A stretch of DNA of 64,000 nucleotides from Maribacter litoralis (GCF_003075045.1 NZ_QCZD01000002.1:310001-374000); one strand, 5' to 3'; shown: positions 16,501 to 26,543, counted from the stretch's first letter. The notes: generated by a model from the letters alone, not told the origin. Made by a program: numbers and translations.

Positions 16501-18796
16501 TATCAATTACTACAACTCCTGTATCATTTTTGTCAAAAATAAATTTTATATTCTCTATTTGAGTCAGGTTTAAACTTGGATTAAACTTTAAATATTCCTT
16601 TATTGGGAAATAAAAAGTTTGAAATACTTTTTCTGATTGACTGCTATTGTTAAAAAAATCTGATTTCATAAGTTTAACTTCAATTTCCTCCTGAAGAAAC
16701 GAAAATTCACATAAAGGGAATGAAATATTTTGACCATCAGTATCGGTTAATTGAATAGTAAAATTTATTAGTTCATTAACTTCTACATTGTTTTGTATAT
16801 TATCTTTTTTTTTCTTTTGCTTTGCTGTTTTGTCGGTTATTATTTCTTGTGTAATTTTAATTGCTGATTCTTTGGATTCTGCCATGGAAAATACTAACGC
16901 AGTAGTGGAATCGATTTCCATTGAAGGAAAATTAATATTATAGCTAGCAATCAGGGAATCAGGGATTGATTCAAATGCGATATTTACGTCGTTATAATTC
17001 CAACCAAGAAAAAGAGCCTTGCTTCCCTTTTTTTGCCATTTAAGTTGAATTTCTTGTTCACGCCAGACAGATAAGTTTTTGGTGTTGATTATTCCGTCAG
17101 TACATGTGGTAGTTGAAACATCAAAATCTTCATCAAAATTGCTAATTACCTGTAAGTTTGAATCTTCGAATTGGTTCAGAAAAATAGTTTCAGGTAACCA
17201 CTTACTGCCCTTCCTTGCATCTACAAATAAAGGCAAATACTCTTTTTTGTTTTTTAATGTAATGTCTATGAATGCACTAATATAGACCTGGGTAATTTTC
17301 TTTTGATTTTCTGAAGTGATCAGTTGATTGAGGTTAAGTAGCCCTGTAAAAGGATTATCTGTATCATTTTCCCCCCAACTTTCATTAAATTGACCATGAT
17401 TTGCTCCATAAATATAAAGTCCGGCTTTAAAATGATAAAGACTGTCCTTAAAGGATATTCGTTCATATTGTTGAGAACCCATATAAGAGCTGACATCTGC
17501 GTCATGTGATCCATGTATAACAAAATAATTAATATCCTCTAAATAAGTTTTACTATTTCCTGGTTTATACTGACCATCTACGGGTGCGATTGCGGCAATT
17601 GATTTAATATTATAATTGTAATTAAACTTAACAGTAGCATCATCAGGATAGTAAGGTAATTTGTTAAATAATGCAGCATGTGCAACGGCTTCACCTCCTC
17701 TTGAATGACCTATTAAAGCTAAGTTTGAAGTATCTAATTTTTTATAAAATGGATTATCTTTCATATTGTTCCAATTGTGCCATACTTTTAAATGCTCTAA
17801 CAAAATCCATCCACGTGCATCATTTTCATTGGTTAAACCCCCAATTTTATTTGACCATGATTCATTTAAAAAATTTTCGTCAACCGACGCAACGATAATT
17901 CCTTTGGACGCAAGCAATTCTCCAAGATAATTATAGCCAGAATCAGAATAGTCTTGCATATCGTGATTTCCATGGACGATAAGTGTTAAAGGAAAAGGTC
18001 CTATGCCTTCTGGATACCAAACACGTGCATTTATTGGCAAAGATTTAGAATCGAAACCGAAATGGTTTTTGCGCCACCAGCCTCCAAATCCAGTCCAATT
18101 ATTTATGAAGGGCGTACCATTAACAGCTTCTGTTTTAATGTCAACTTCAATTCCGAATTCTGATTGATTTAAATCTTTACCACTACCATAAGTTAATTTT
18201 TTAACTAAGAATGAACCTTCTTTAGACGGGGATATAGCATTTATATGTTGGATATTTATCTTAGATGATTTTGACGCATTATTTAGTTGGTTCACATGAA
18301 AACCATCTTGGAAATATAAAACTCCTAATCCGGTTAGTCCACCAAATCCTAATAGTAATCCAAAAGCAGTGATTGTTTTTTTTGTTTTTGATAAGCTTTG
18401 GAATTTAGTTCTTTTTAAAATCAAGATGACAGCTCCGCAGAGCGAAGTAAAAAAAAGAATTAATACAGGAGCAATCAAAGTAAAACTCATAAAACTTAAC
18501 AAAGGAAAAGATATTAAAACTGCCAAAAAGTACTTAGATGGAATCTTGTTTAGAACTATTAGGGACCATTTAATTAATACAGAAAAAATCATCGTAGTAA
18601 AAACAATGATTAGACTTATCAAGAATATCCAAGGATCATTAAGTTTTTTATAAATGTTTATAGAATAGATAGTCCATAAAACGGCTGTTATAATTAATAT
18701 ACCTACTGAAGCACCTTTTATAGCAGTCTTTCCAAGTGTTGTAGCTTTTAATCGGAAACTAATCCACTTTAAAATTGAATTATAAATTTTCAGCAT
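16475..18796 (-). CDS. Membrane-anchored alpha/beta hydrolase
   Basis: 773 residues. The N-terminal 175 residues hold five predicted membrane helices, starting after a positively charged segment, so the remainder should face the periplasm. The central part is an alpha/beta hydrolase of the dienelactone/PETase-like broad group: oxyanion region LIVHGNHD, nucleophile S365 in GHSRGGEAVAHAA, acid Asp in IHGSHDADVSS, and His in YGANHGQFNES. The C-terminal 230 residues look like beta-sandwich material without a family I recognise. The substrate is unknown. The gene is clearly more AT-rich than its neighbours and lies beside a decayed gene, which fits a laterally acquired or relaxed region. The last codons form part of a 14-bp hairpin. 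Confidence 0.75.
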   Translation of the reverse strand: MLKIYNSILKWISFRLKATTLGKTAIKGASVGILIITAVLWTIYSINIYKKLNDPWIFLISLIIVFTTMIFSVLIKWSLIVLNKIPSKYFLAVLISFPLLSFMSFTLIAPVLILFFTSLCGAVILILKRTKFQSLSKTKKTITAFGLLLGFGGLTGLGVLYFQDGFHVNQLNNASKSSKINIQHINAISPSKEGSFLVKKLTYGSGKDLNQSEFGIEVDIKTEAVNGTPFINNWTGFGGWWRKNHFGFDSKSLPINARVWYPEGIGPFPLTLIVHGNHDMQDYSDSGYNYLGELLASKGIIVASVDENFLNESWSNKIGGLTNENDARGWILLEHLKVWHNWNNMKDNPFYKKLDTSNLALIGHSRGGEAVAHAALFNKLPYYPDDATVKFNYNYNIKSIAAIAPVDGQYKPGNSKTYLEDINYFVIHGSHDADVSSYMGSQQYERISFKDSLYHFKAGLYIYGANHGQFNESWGENDTDNPFTGLLNLNQLITSENQKKITQVYISAFIDITLKNKKEYLPLFVDARKGSKWLPETIFLNQFEDSNLQVISNFDEDFDVSTTTCTDGIINTKNLSVWREQEIQLKWQKKGSKALFLGWNYNDVNIAFESIPDSLIASYNINFPSMEIDSTTALVFSMAESKESAIKITQEIITDKTAKQKKKKDNIQNNVEVNELINFTIQLTDTDGQNISFPLCEFSFLQEEIEVKLMKSDFFNNSSQSEKVFQTFYFPIKEYLKFNPSLNLTQIENIKFIFDKNDTGVVVIDNIGFIKKL

Positions 18797-19046
18797 TGTA
18801 CAATTTTAATTTTTATAATATTAGTGGCATGGTCTATATACTAGTAGTTTTTTTATTGTCATTGTGACATTTTTTATTTAACAAATAAGATCTATGCTCT
18901 AGTTGTAAATTGAAAAATATAATGAGAACTGTCATTTTTTGAGAAATCTATAAGATTATTAATATTAAGTTTTCAAATTTAATACTTGGGAGTTTTTTAT
19001 TGAATTCAATACATCTATATTATTAAATAGCTATAGTTCTATTTAT

Positions 19047-19832
19047 CTATAGCGATTTTAATAACCCACCATCTATAGGAATATTGGTGCCCGTAATATA
19101 GGCTGCATTGTCTGAAGCTAAAAAAGCAGCTAGAAAGCCGTATTCTTCAGGTTCACCAATTCTTTTTACTGCTACCCTAGATTCCATTTCATTGAGGACT
19201 TCGCTTTGGTCTATGCCAAGTTGTTCAGCTTTCTTCGCATTTAATTGTGCTATACGGTTCGTATTAAAATATCCTGTTAATACACTATTTACCGTAATAT
19301 TATGCTTACCGACATCTGTAGCTAAAGTTTTTGCCCAGGTTACTACTGCCGCTCGTATAGAATTGGATAAGGCCAAGTAAGCTAAAGGCTCTTTTACAGA
19401 AACCGATGCCACATTGATAATTCGCCCCCAATTATTTTCCATCATCGATTTTAACGCCAGTTCTGTGGTGAATACCACGGTCTTGAATAAAAGGTCAAAT
19501 GCATTTTGGTAGTCGTCTATATTTTTTTCGGTGGCACTACCAGCAGCAGGTCCTTGGGTATTATTCACCAAAATATCAACTGAATTGTTTTCAAAATAGG
19601 CGCTGATTACTTTTTTGTAGTCTTTGAAGTTACTAAAATCTACAGCCAAATATTGGAGTTGTTGACCTTGATCTGTTGGTAGTTCATTTACGATATGATG
19701 AAGTTTCTCCTCACTATGGGACATTAAGGTAACGCTGGCTCCACTAGCTGCAAGTTGTTGGGCAATTGCTTTTCCGATACCACCGCTACTACCACCTACC
19801 AATGCTTTTCTATTTTTTAAAGATATATTCAT
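19047..19832 (-). CDS. SDR family oxidoreductase with atypical active site
   Basis: 261 residues, classical short-chain dehydrogenase length. The cofactor motif GGSSGGIGKAIAQQLA is at residues 13-28. The usual NNAG reads NNTQGP. The usual Y-x-x-x-K pair is not found: in the aligned segment PLAYLALSNSIRAAVVTWAK, Leu and Asn take these places. A sub-group of SDR proteins annotated as 3-oxoacyl-ACP reductase-like has the same LSN-x-x-R pattern, so this is a family trait rather than decay. The C-terminal NVPIDGG-type sequence ITGTNIPIDGGLLKSL is intact. The reaction is unknown. A cupin gene lies 54 bases upstream in the same direction, so they may form an operon. Confidence 0.8.
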   Translation of the reverse strand: MNISLKNRKALVGGSSGGIGKAIAQQLAASGASVTLMSHSEEKLHHIVNELPTDQGQQLQYLAVDFSNFKDYKKVISAYFENNSVDILVNNTQGPAAGSATEKNIDDYQNAFDLLFKTVVFTTELALKSMMENNWGRIINVASVSVKEPLAYLALSNSIRAAVVTWAKTLATDVGKHNITVNSVLTGYFNTNRIAQLNAKKAEQLGIDQSEVLNEMESRVAVKRIGEPEEYGFLAAFLASDNAAYITGTNIPIDGGLLKSL

Positions 19833-19886
19833 TTCTTATGTTTTAAGATTAGGTAACTGTGCGTAGCTTTTGTTAACAACCATCCT

Positions 19887-20204
19887 CTACCTGTATTCTT
19901 CTCTTGTAGGGCTAAAAACATCTAATAATTTACATGGGGTCAAGGCAATGCCACTATGTTTTTTATGCGGGGCAATGACCACAATGTCGCCCGGGTAGTA
20001 TATTTGGGTGTCACCATCTAGGGTAAATTGAAATTCACCTTCCATAACATGCATTATCTGCTCGTTCATATGAGCGTGTTCAGGTACTTCGGCACCTTTT
20101 TCCACATCCCAAAATGCCATACTCATATGCTCGGAATGCACCAATTTACCGTGTAGCCCGGGCATTATTTCTTTTGAGGTAATAGTTGTAAGATTCAATT
20201 TCAT
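19887..20204 (-). CDS. Small single-domain cupin protein
   Basis: 105 residues, a single cupin_2 barrel without signal peptide. Metal-binding residues are visible in PEHAHMNEQIMHVMEGE (two His and a Glu of motif 1), and motif 2 reads YYPGDIVVIAPHKKHSG with a His. Such proteins bind a divalent metal and act as small isomerases, dioxygenases or sensors; the function cannot be chosen here. It precedes the SDR gene at 19047 by 54 bases in the same direction, suggesting a joint role. Confidence 0.8.
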   Translation of the reverse strand: MKLNLTTITSKEIMPGLHGKLVHSEHMSMAFWDVEKGAEVPEHAHMNEQIMHVMEGEFQFTLDGDTQIYYPGDIVVIAPHKKHSGIALTPCKLLDVFSPTREEYR

Positions 20205-20302
20205 AATACCTTTGGTTTAAAAACTAAAGATACTGGAAACACTTACAATTTTAAAAAGCTCTTATAAAAAATTTACTAGGGTGTAAAATCTGAATTTGTT
20301 GG

Positions 20303-22480
20303 TTATTTGCTCTCATAGTTCCAACCTACCACAATAAATTCGCAACGTCGGTTCCACTCATGATCTTCTTCTGAACATGCATTTTCGGTTGGGCAAACAA
20401 CTATTGGTTTAGATTCGCCATATCCTTTTGAAACTATTCTGCCAGAATCAATGCCGTTTTTAATCAAATAGTCTTTTGCTGAATCTGCACGTTTTTGAGA
20501 CAGTCCTTTGTTATAGCCGCTATTACCTCTAATATCGGTATGTGTGCCAATCTCTATGATCATACCAGGATTCTTTTTCATGACATCTATAACGGTCTGT
20601 AAACGTTCTCTAGATTCTCGACGTAAGTACCACAGGCTATAATCAAAGTGAATTTCTTCGGTTTTTATTATGGTTCGGTCAGTTTCTTTTACCAATGCTT
20701 CTTCGGTCTGTATGGCATCTTCCACTTTCTTTGCCAATGCTTTTTCAGATTCCGCTTTTTTGGCTATCCTCTCTTGCTCAATACGTTTCGCCTTTTCGGC
20801 AGATTGTTTTGCTGCAAGAGCTGCTGCTTTTTTGTCGGCTACCAATTTTTTAATGGCTTCTTGTTCTGCCCTAAGTTTTTCTGCTTCTTGTTTTTGTTGT
20901 AATACTAATGCCGCTGCTTTTTCCTTTTCTTTTAAGGAATATAAGTTCATCGATGCATCATGTTCTGCACTCCTTTCTTTTGTACTACGGATAGATTTTG
21001 AATTGCCCTCATAACCATCTTTAGTCGCTTTCACTTTATAAAACGTTGCACAGTCAATATTAAAATCGAACGCTCCATTTTGTTTTGTAATGCAGGTAGA
21101 TATCACCTCATTTTTTGGGTTTATTAAAGTTACCGTTGCATTTGCTAAGGGAAGGGTAGTGGTACGATCCGTTATAATTCCAGTAATGAATTGATGACAA
21201 TCTTCTATTACTAATTCTTTTGTTTCTTTAAAACTGTAGATATCATCACTTCCTTTACCAGACGGTCTATTACTTGCAAAATAGCCAGATGTGTTATCGG
21301 TATTCAATACATATGAGAAGTCATCATAACCACTGTTTACTGGTAAACCTAAATTATCCGGTTGCTGAAATGTCCCGTTCTCTTTTTTAGAGATAAAGAC
21401 ATCTAAGAGCCCGAAACCCGGGTGACCGTTAGATGAAAAATAAAGAGAATTATCCGACGAGATAAAAGGGAACTGTTCCTTCTTATCCGTGTTTATGATA
21501 CTGCCTAAATTTACGGGTGTGCTAAATGTATTATCTGCCTGTATATTCACTTCATAAATATCAAAAGAACCAAATCCGCCAGGTCTATCCGAAGAGAAAT
21601 ATAATTTTGTGCCATCTGCATTCAAAGCCGGGTGTTCATTAGAAAAATCATCGCTGTTAAATGGCAGTTCTATAATGTTTCTCCATTCCCCATCTACCAA
21701 ATTGGCACTGTAAATTTTTAAATTGGAAACTTTTTTATCGTCTGTTTTTCGTTTTCCGCTATTCGAGTTGTTACGTGTAAAGTACATGGTATTACCGTCA
21801 GCTGAAACTGTAAATGCTCCCTCATGTAGTTTTGTATTTATTTGTTTTGATAGACTAGTACTTAGACTGTCACCATATTGTTCTTTATCGATGGCATGGG
21901 TGTAAATATCTAAGTAATGCTGATTGTTCCATCTATAGGTTTTGGCGGTAGCGTTTTTGTGCGTTGCGGTATACCAAAGCGTATTGCGCACTTGCATTGC
22001 TCCAAATTCTGATGTTGTCGTATTCAGCTTGCTGTTTTCTATGGCAAAACGGTCACCGATAGCGCTTACATTTTCTAGATAAGTTATGTCCTTTCTTAGT
22101 TGCTGTAAACGGGAGACATTTTCCTCTTTTGTATAATAATCTATAAGTATATTATTTGCCTCTTCATACTCACCAATAGCTTTCAAAGATTGGTTCAGTC
22201 TAAAATAGTATAGCTCGTTAACCGTGTCGCCATAATTTGAAATTAAATAACGATACCAGCGAGCTGCAGATTTTAAGTCGAAGGTATGGTAGTAACTGTC
22301 TGCCAAATTTTTTATTACCTGACTACTTTTATTGCTAGGTAAGGCTGTTTCATATAAAGCTATGGCATCTGCATAGTAAGATTTTTCAAAAAGGTCGTTG
22401 GCACGCTTTAGATCTTGCTGTGTCCACCCTGTTTGAAATACACCGATAAATAAGATGAGATATAGTTGTAACTTTTTCAT
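20303..22480 (-). CDS. OmpA-family protein with TPR and PD40 repeats, type IX secretion-associated
   Basis: 725 residues from ATG 22480, which starts the signal peptide MKKLQLYLILFIGVFQTGWTQ and leaves one base after the PorP/SprF stop; a longer upstream start would overlap that gene. Order of domains: signal, TPR-like helices (residues about 25-120), PD40 propeller segments (ADGNTMYFTRNN, ADGTKLYFSSDRPGGFGSFDIYEV, TSGYFASNRPSGKGSDDIYSF), a carboxypeptidase-regulatory-like fold (GIITDRTTTLPLANATVTLI), a Lys/Ala/Glu coiled coil, and a C-terminal OmpA peptidoglycan-binding domain (IEIGTHTDIRGNSGYNKGLSQKRADSAKDYL). It would link the outer-membrane complex to the cell wall. It is the last gene of the cargo/PorP/OmpA operon, an arrangement repeated many times in gliding Bacteroidota. 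Confidence 0.88.
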   Translation of the reverse strand: MKKLQLYLILFIGVFQTGWTQQDLKRANDLFEKSYYADAIALYETALPSNKSSQVIKNLADSYYHTFDLKSAARWYRYLISNYGDTVNELYYFRLNQSLKAIGEYEEANNILIDYYTKEENVSRLQQLRKDITYLENVSAIGDRFAIENSKLNTTTSEFGAMQVRNTLWYTATHKNATAKTYRWNNQHYLDIYTHAIDKEQYGDSLSTSLSKQINTKLHEGAFTVSADGNTMYFTRNNSNSGKRKTDDKKVSNLKIYSANLVDGEWRNIIELPFNSDDFSNEHPALNADGTKLYFSSDRPGGFGSFDIYEVNIQADNTFSTPVNLGSIINTDKKEQFPFISSDNSLYFSSNGHPGFGLLDVFISKKENGTFQQPDNLGLPVNSGYDDFSYVLNTDNTSGYFASNRPSGKGSDDIYSFKETKELVIEDCHQFITGIITDRTTTLPLANATVTLINPKNEVISTCITKQNGAFDFNIDCATFYKVKATKDGYEGNSKSIRSTKERSAEHDASMNLYSLKEKEKAAALVLQQKQEAEKLRAEQEAIKKLVADKKAAALAAKQSAEKAKRIEQERIAKKAESEKALAKKVEDAIQTEEALVKETDRTIIKTEEIHFDYSLWYLRRESRERLQTVIDVMKKNPGMIIEIGTHTDIRGNSGYNKGLSQKRADSAKDYLIKNGIDSGRIVSKGYGESKPIVVCPTENACSEEDHEWNRRCEFIVVGWNYESK

Positions 22481-22481
22481 T

Positions 22482-23435
22482 TTAGTAGAATCTAGGAGAT
22501 TTGTCATAACCTTTTTTAAGTCCCCAAAGGTCTAGGTCGAACAACACGAATATCTCGTGAGATCCATTATTGAAAGCACCCAAATTTGATAAGGTGTAAT
22601 CATAGGCATAGCCAATTCGTAATGATGGTATCACCGCTATATTGAACATAGCATTTACCGAATCATCTAAGCGATACGAAACACCGCCTTCAAATCGGTT
22701 ATTGAATAGAGCATTAAAAGAAACGTCTGCCGTAATGGGTGCGCCAGAAACCATTTTTGTTAAAATGGAAGGTTTTAGTTTTAGATTGGAATTCACATCA
22801 AAAACATAGCCTGCCATACCGAAAAGATGAATTTCTTCTGATCCTATTCTGGTAATGCCGTCTTTATTATCCAAATGTTTTGAGGTTAATAAATTAGGAA
22901 TGGATAACCCTGCATAAAATTTATCTCTGTTGTAAAATGCTCCAATACCAATGTTAGGGTAAGTATTGTTCATATTCTCATTGAAAGCGGGGTCATCTTG
23001 AACCTCTGGTAGTCTGAATCCGTTAAAGTTGGTCTCAAACGTAGTGATACCTCCTTTTAGCCCCAAACTTAAATTGCTCTGTTCATTTAGTTTTAAAATA
23101 TAGGCGAAGTCTACGTATATATTGTTTTCTTTCAAAGAACCGTCACCAATATCATCTGAAATGATAGATGCACCCATTTCAATTTTTTCTGAAAGGGGAG
23201 TGTGGGCAAAAAAGGTTAGGGTCTTTGGTGCGCCCACGGCATTTTCCCATTGGGTTCTGTATAATGTACCAAAATTGAGCATGCCCGGTTCATTTGTGGT
23301 ATACGCAGGGTTTACCACGTTCATGTTATACATGTACTGTGTATACTGCGGATCTTGTTGTCCTTGCAGTTTCATTAAGAACAAAAGCATAACTATGCAG
23401 ATGCCCCAAGTTGTGTTTGTAATTTTTTTATGCAT
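22482..23435 (-). CDS. PorP/SprF family type IX secretion membrane protein
   Basis: 317 residues. A signal peptide is followed by the family hallmark QQDPQYTQYMYNMNVVNPAYTT at about residues 25-46, then outer-membrane beta strands (YAYDYTLSNLGAFNNGSHEIFVLFDLDLW near the end). PorP/SprF proteins are outer-membrane barrels that help export or attach type B cargo of the type IX system, each paired with its own cargo gene. That cargo is the adjacent 950-residue protein, whose stop lies just three bases before this start. Function here is by family and context. Confidence 0.92.
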   Translation of the reverse strand: MHKKITNTTWGICIVMLLFLMKLQGQQDPQYTQYMYNMNVVNPAYTTNEPGMLNFGTLYRTQWENAVGAPKTLTFFAHTPLSEKIEMGASIISDDIGDGSLKENNIYVDFAYILKLNEQSNLSLGLKGGITTFETNFNGFRLPEVQDDPAFNENMNNTYPNIGIGAFYNRDKFYAGLSIPNLLTSKHLDNKDGITRIGSEEIHLFGMAGYVFDVNSNLKLKPSILTKMVSGAPITADVSFNALFNNRFEGGVSYRLDDSVNAMFNIAVIPSLRIGYAYDYTLSNLGAFNNGSHEIFVLFDLDLWGLKKGYDKSPRFY

Positions 23436-23438
23436 GGG

Positions 23439-26291
23439 TTATCTGTTTAAGTATAAGCGACCTTGAATAGGTTCTGCATTGTCCTTATTGTAATTTATGA
23501 TATAGAAATAGACTCCGTTCGGTGCTGTGACAGAACCATTTCTACCATTCCAAGCGGGGTTGTTTATGTCTCCTTTGAACAATGACGTACCGTATCTATT
23601 CAATATTTCTAATGTGAAATTCGGGAATATGGTTTCTATGTTCGGTATGAAAAACGTATCGTTTCTACCATCGTCATTCGGTGAGAACCCATCTGGAATA
23701 AAAAAGTCATAATTCTCGGGGTCGCAATCACTAAAATCAATGGTCACAGGGACCCTTGTAGCAGAAGAGCATCCGGTAAGCAGATTGTAATTTTCTGCGT
23801 AGTAAGTAGTATTCTGTATTAGAAGAGCATCATCTGTCAACGCGGTACCGTCAGTTTCTGTCATAAACCAATGTACATCGTTGTCGGTTTCATTTTCCAA
23901 AATACGAAGGGCCGCAATCGTAGGGTTATCCAGTCCGCAGACCTGTAACATATCCGATGATAACGATGTAGGAGCAACGGTAATTACTGTTGGTGTTACT
24001 TCTAAGCGATTAGTACTGGTACAACCATTGTTGTTAGTTGCTGCAAAATACGATTGATTGTCAACCAATACGGTTGATGCATCCAATTCACTTCCGCCTG
24101 TAGCTGCATCGAACCAAGTAACCGAACTGCCAGTAGAAACATCAATAGCTATATTCGCCAATGTCGGAATCGCTTCGGCACAAAACTGCGGATTTACAGT
24201 ACTCGCTGTAGGTGCATTAGGGTCACTAAAACTAACCGTAATTTGAACGCGATCGGTACCTTCACAATTTGTTAGAGGGTCGCTATTGGTTACAAAATAA
24301 TCTTCACCGTCGACCAATGCCGTCGAAATAGGCAAGATGCTGTAATCGGTTTCTGTATCGTAGAATAATAAATCGCCGTCAGCAGTAACCTCAATGTCCA
24401 TTAAGGTAGGTGAGCCCGGGTAGTTACTCAAACAAAATATTTGACTGGCATCTGCCTGTGGAGCTTCTGGCACACCGCCTCTGGAGAAATTTTCACTTTC
24501 TTCGAACTCAAAATCTAATCGGCAAGGGGTAGTGTCGTTTTGTATACTGCGTACGCTCGCCGTGTAATTACCGATCGGTAAGGCATCTACATCTATTTGA
24601 TAAGCAGCGGTACCGCCCGTAAAGTTGATCGTATTTGTAGTTAATACGGTATTGGAACCTAATTCAGTTACGTCGTAGGTTATCGTGTATGTTCCGTTTG
24701 GCAAAATTGGCGCATCGACTAAAACATCAATTTGTGTAGCATCACAATTATTGTCCACAATGAGGTCTAATTGAATAGCATCGGGTAACGGTGTAACGTT
24801 AATCGTATTAGCTAATGGACAGTTTGTTGCAAACGTATCTGATATTGATGGGCGAACTTCATATTCCCCACCATTTAAAAAATTGCTACCAGGTATGGAA
24901 AACGTAGCATTACCGTTCGTGAACTCTAATTCGAAGGACGCTGAAGTTGTAGTACTGGCATCTGGTTGTGTTAATTCATAAGTTGTTGTAAAATTACCGT
25001 TCGCTAAATTTCCGTCAGCATCAAGAATATCAATAACCTGCACCGTGGCTTCAGTCTGTACACAAATATCTTGTACTACCGTAGTTGAACTAGCCACTAT
25101 AAAAGTGGTAGGAGGAACCACTACCGTAGGGCATACATCACGTATAGGCGTAACACCTGTTAATGCCGTTATTTCAAGAGTAACCGTTTCATTTAAAGGT
25201 ACTAACTCAGGGTCAATGATAAAATTTCCGCTACCATCAGATAATGCTGTAGCTGAAACTCCATCAACACCATTAACGGTATACCCAATTAAAAATGAGC
25301 CATTATGTAAAAGGGTAGGGTCGTAAACCAAGTCAACCACATAATCTTGTCCAAAACAAATGTTATCTGCGGCAATGTCACCGTCTAAAACAGGTAAAAT
25401 ATCTATAACAACAGATACTTCTCTTTTTTCACAAACAGGATGAGATGGGTAAACAGTATAGGTAAACGTGAATGAATGGTACCCAAAATTGTCATATAAT
25501 TCTTGAATATTGATAACAGAATCGTTGAGGTCACTTAGTTGGTTGGTGCCATCTTCTGTCCATGTTCCATTGGGGTCTTCACCTGTCAACTGTCCGTTAA
25601 GGTCAAAATTGGTATATGCTGAAAAATCGTCGTTTGCACAGAAAGTAACACTGTTTGCAAAACCGGCATTTGGTGGTGGGTGTACTTCTAAAACTACCGT
25701 AGCCGTTCTGCCTACACATGTATTTACATCGGGTACGGTGTATGTAAAAATATAAATTCCCGGTCCCGCGGCTTGTGCATCGAATATATTATCTTCTAAT
25801 TGACCTGTAAAGGTGCTTGGGTCTTCTTCCCAAAGACCATTGAAATCTTGTACTTTTCCATCGACATTACTGCCAAGAAATCCGTGGAGGTTTACGTTAC
25901 TGTCATCACCGCAGGCATTGGCACTACCATCTATATTATCTTCGCCAGGATATCCACCAAGCTCAATGGTTACCGTAGCACTTTGGTTACAATCTGTGTT
26001 GGTATATACAAAAGAATGCGTACCGTAATTATTGATACGCCACAGATCTACGATACCTGTACTTTGGTTTAAAGCATAAAAATTTTCAGGATTTGTTGTG
26101 GCCCATGTACCACCTGTAATAGGTGATCCACCAAGTTGTGCAAATAGGTCGAAGTTTCGATATGCACTATCGGCATCTTTTTCACAAATTTCAATAGTTG
26201 CGTTTTCACCGGCACATTGTGCCTGAATAAAGTTTGAAATACCGATTAAGAAAAACAAAAAGGTAAAGAGCCTAAGTTTTGTATTATTCAT
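23439..26291 (-). CDS. Large adhesin-like protein with type IX type B sorting domain
   Basis: 950 residues: signal peptide (MNNTKLRLFTFLFFLIGIS), three related modules of about 90 residues near the N-terminus (each with FCANDDFSAYTNFDLNGQLT-like and YHSFTFTYTV-like strands), several Ig-like repeats containing paired Cys (CEGTDRVQITVSF, CTSTNRLEVTPT, CSSATRVPVTIDF), and a C-terminal gliding-motility-type domain starting FIPDGFSPNDDGRNDTFFI and ending GVYFYIINYN with GRLYLNR. That last domain directs export through the type IX system. It should be surface-exposed and could be an adhesin; no binding partner can be predicted. First gene of a three-gene operon. Confidence 0.9.
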   Translation of the reverse strand: MNNTKLRLFTFLFFLIGISNFIQAQCAGENATIEICEKDADSAYRNFDLFAQLGGSPITGGTWATTNPENFYALNQSTGIVDLWRINNYGTHSFVYTNTDCNQSATVTIELGGYPGEDNIDGSANACGDDSNVNLHGFLGSNVDGKVQDFNGLWEEDPSTFTGQLEDNIFDAQAAGPGIYIFTYTVPDVNTCVGRTATVVLEVHPPPNAGFANSVTFCANDDFSAYTNFDLNGQLTGEDPNGTWTEDGTNQLSDLNDSVINIQELYDNFGYHSFTFTYTVYPSHPVCEKREVSVVIDILPVLDGDIAADNICFGQDYVVDLVYDPTLLHNGSFLIGYTVNGVDGVSATALSDGSGNFIIDPELVPLNETVTLEITALTGVTPIRDVCPTVVVPPTTFIVASSTTVVQDICVQTEATVQVIDILDADGNLANGNFTTTYELTQPDASTTTSASFELEFTNGNATFSIPGSNFLNGGEYEVRPSISDTFATNCPLANTINVTPLPDAIQLDLIVDNNCDATQIDVLVDAPILPNGTYTITYDVTELGSNTVLTTNTINFTGGTAAYQIDVDALPIGNYTASVRSIQNDTTPCRLDFEFEESENFSRGGVPEAPQADASQIFCLSNYPGSPTLMDIEVTADGDLLFYDTETDYSILPISTALVDGEDYFVTNSDPLTNCEGTDRVQITVSFSDPNAPTASTVNPQFCAEAIPTLANIAIDVSTGSSVTWFDAATGGSELDASTVLVDNQSYFAATNNNGCTSTNRLEVTPTVITVAPTSLSSDMLQVCGLDNPTIAALRILENETDNDVHWFMTETDGTALTDDALLIQNTTYYAENYNLLTGCSSATRVPVTIDFSDCDPENYDFFIPDGFSPNDDGRNDTFFIPNIETIFPNFTLEILNRYGTSLFKGDINNPAWNGRNGSVTAPNGVYFYIINYNKDNAEPIQGRLYLNR

Positions 26292-26518
26292 TCATAGGGG
26301 GTTGGTTGCAGTATGCATTTTGATACGGGCTAAGATATTTTTGTTAACATTTGTAAGAAATTATATGTTGTAAAAGCATTAAAATGTAAGGTGAATACTA
26401 CTAAATTTGATAAGAACTGTTAAAATTTATCGTTTTTCATCGATATAAACGTTGGTTATTAATGGCTTTATAGCTTTCTTACACGGTGTAAACTCAATTT
26501 TTTTAATTGGACAATACG

Positions 26519-26526
26519 TATCTTTG
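26519..26526 (+). promoter_or_regulatory. Candidate -7 element of mpl
   Basis: TATCTTTG matches the Bacteroidota -7 consensus exactly and ends 17 bases before the mpl start codon, giving a very short leader. I found no TTG at the expected -33 distance, so the promoter is weakly supported. Confidence 0.45.
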
Positions 26527-26543
26527 ATACCTAAAATTTAGGA

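Noticed and set aside
20648-21014. Plus-strand open frames rich in Phe, Ser and Cys opposite the OmpA-type gene
   Set aside because: They are antisense shadows of the Lys/Ala/Glu coiled-coil codons and have no leader or family likeness.
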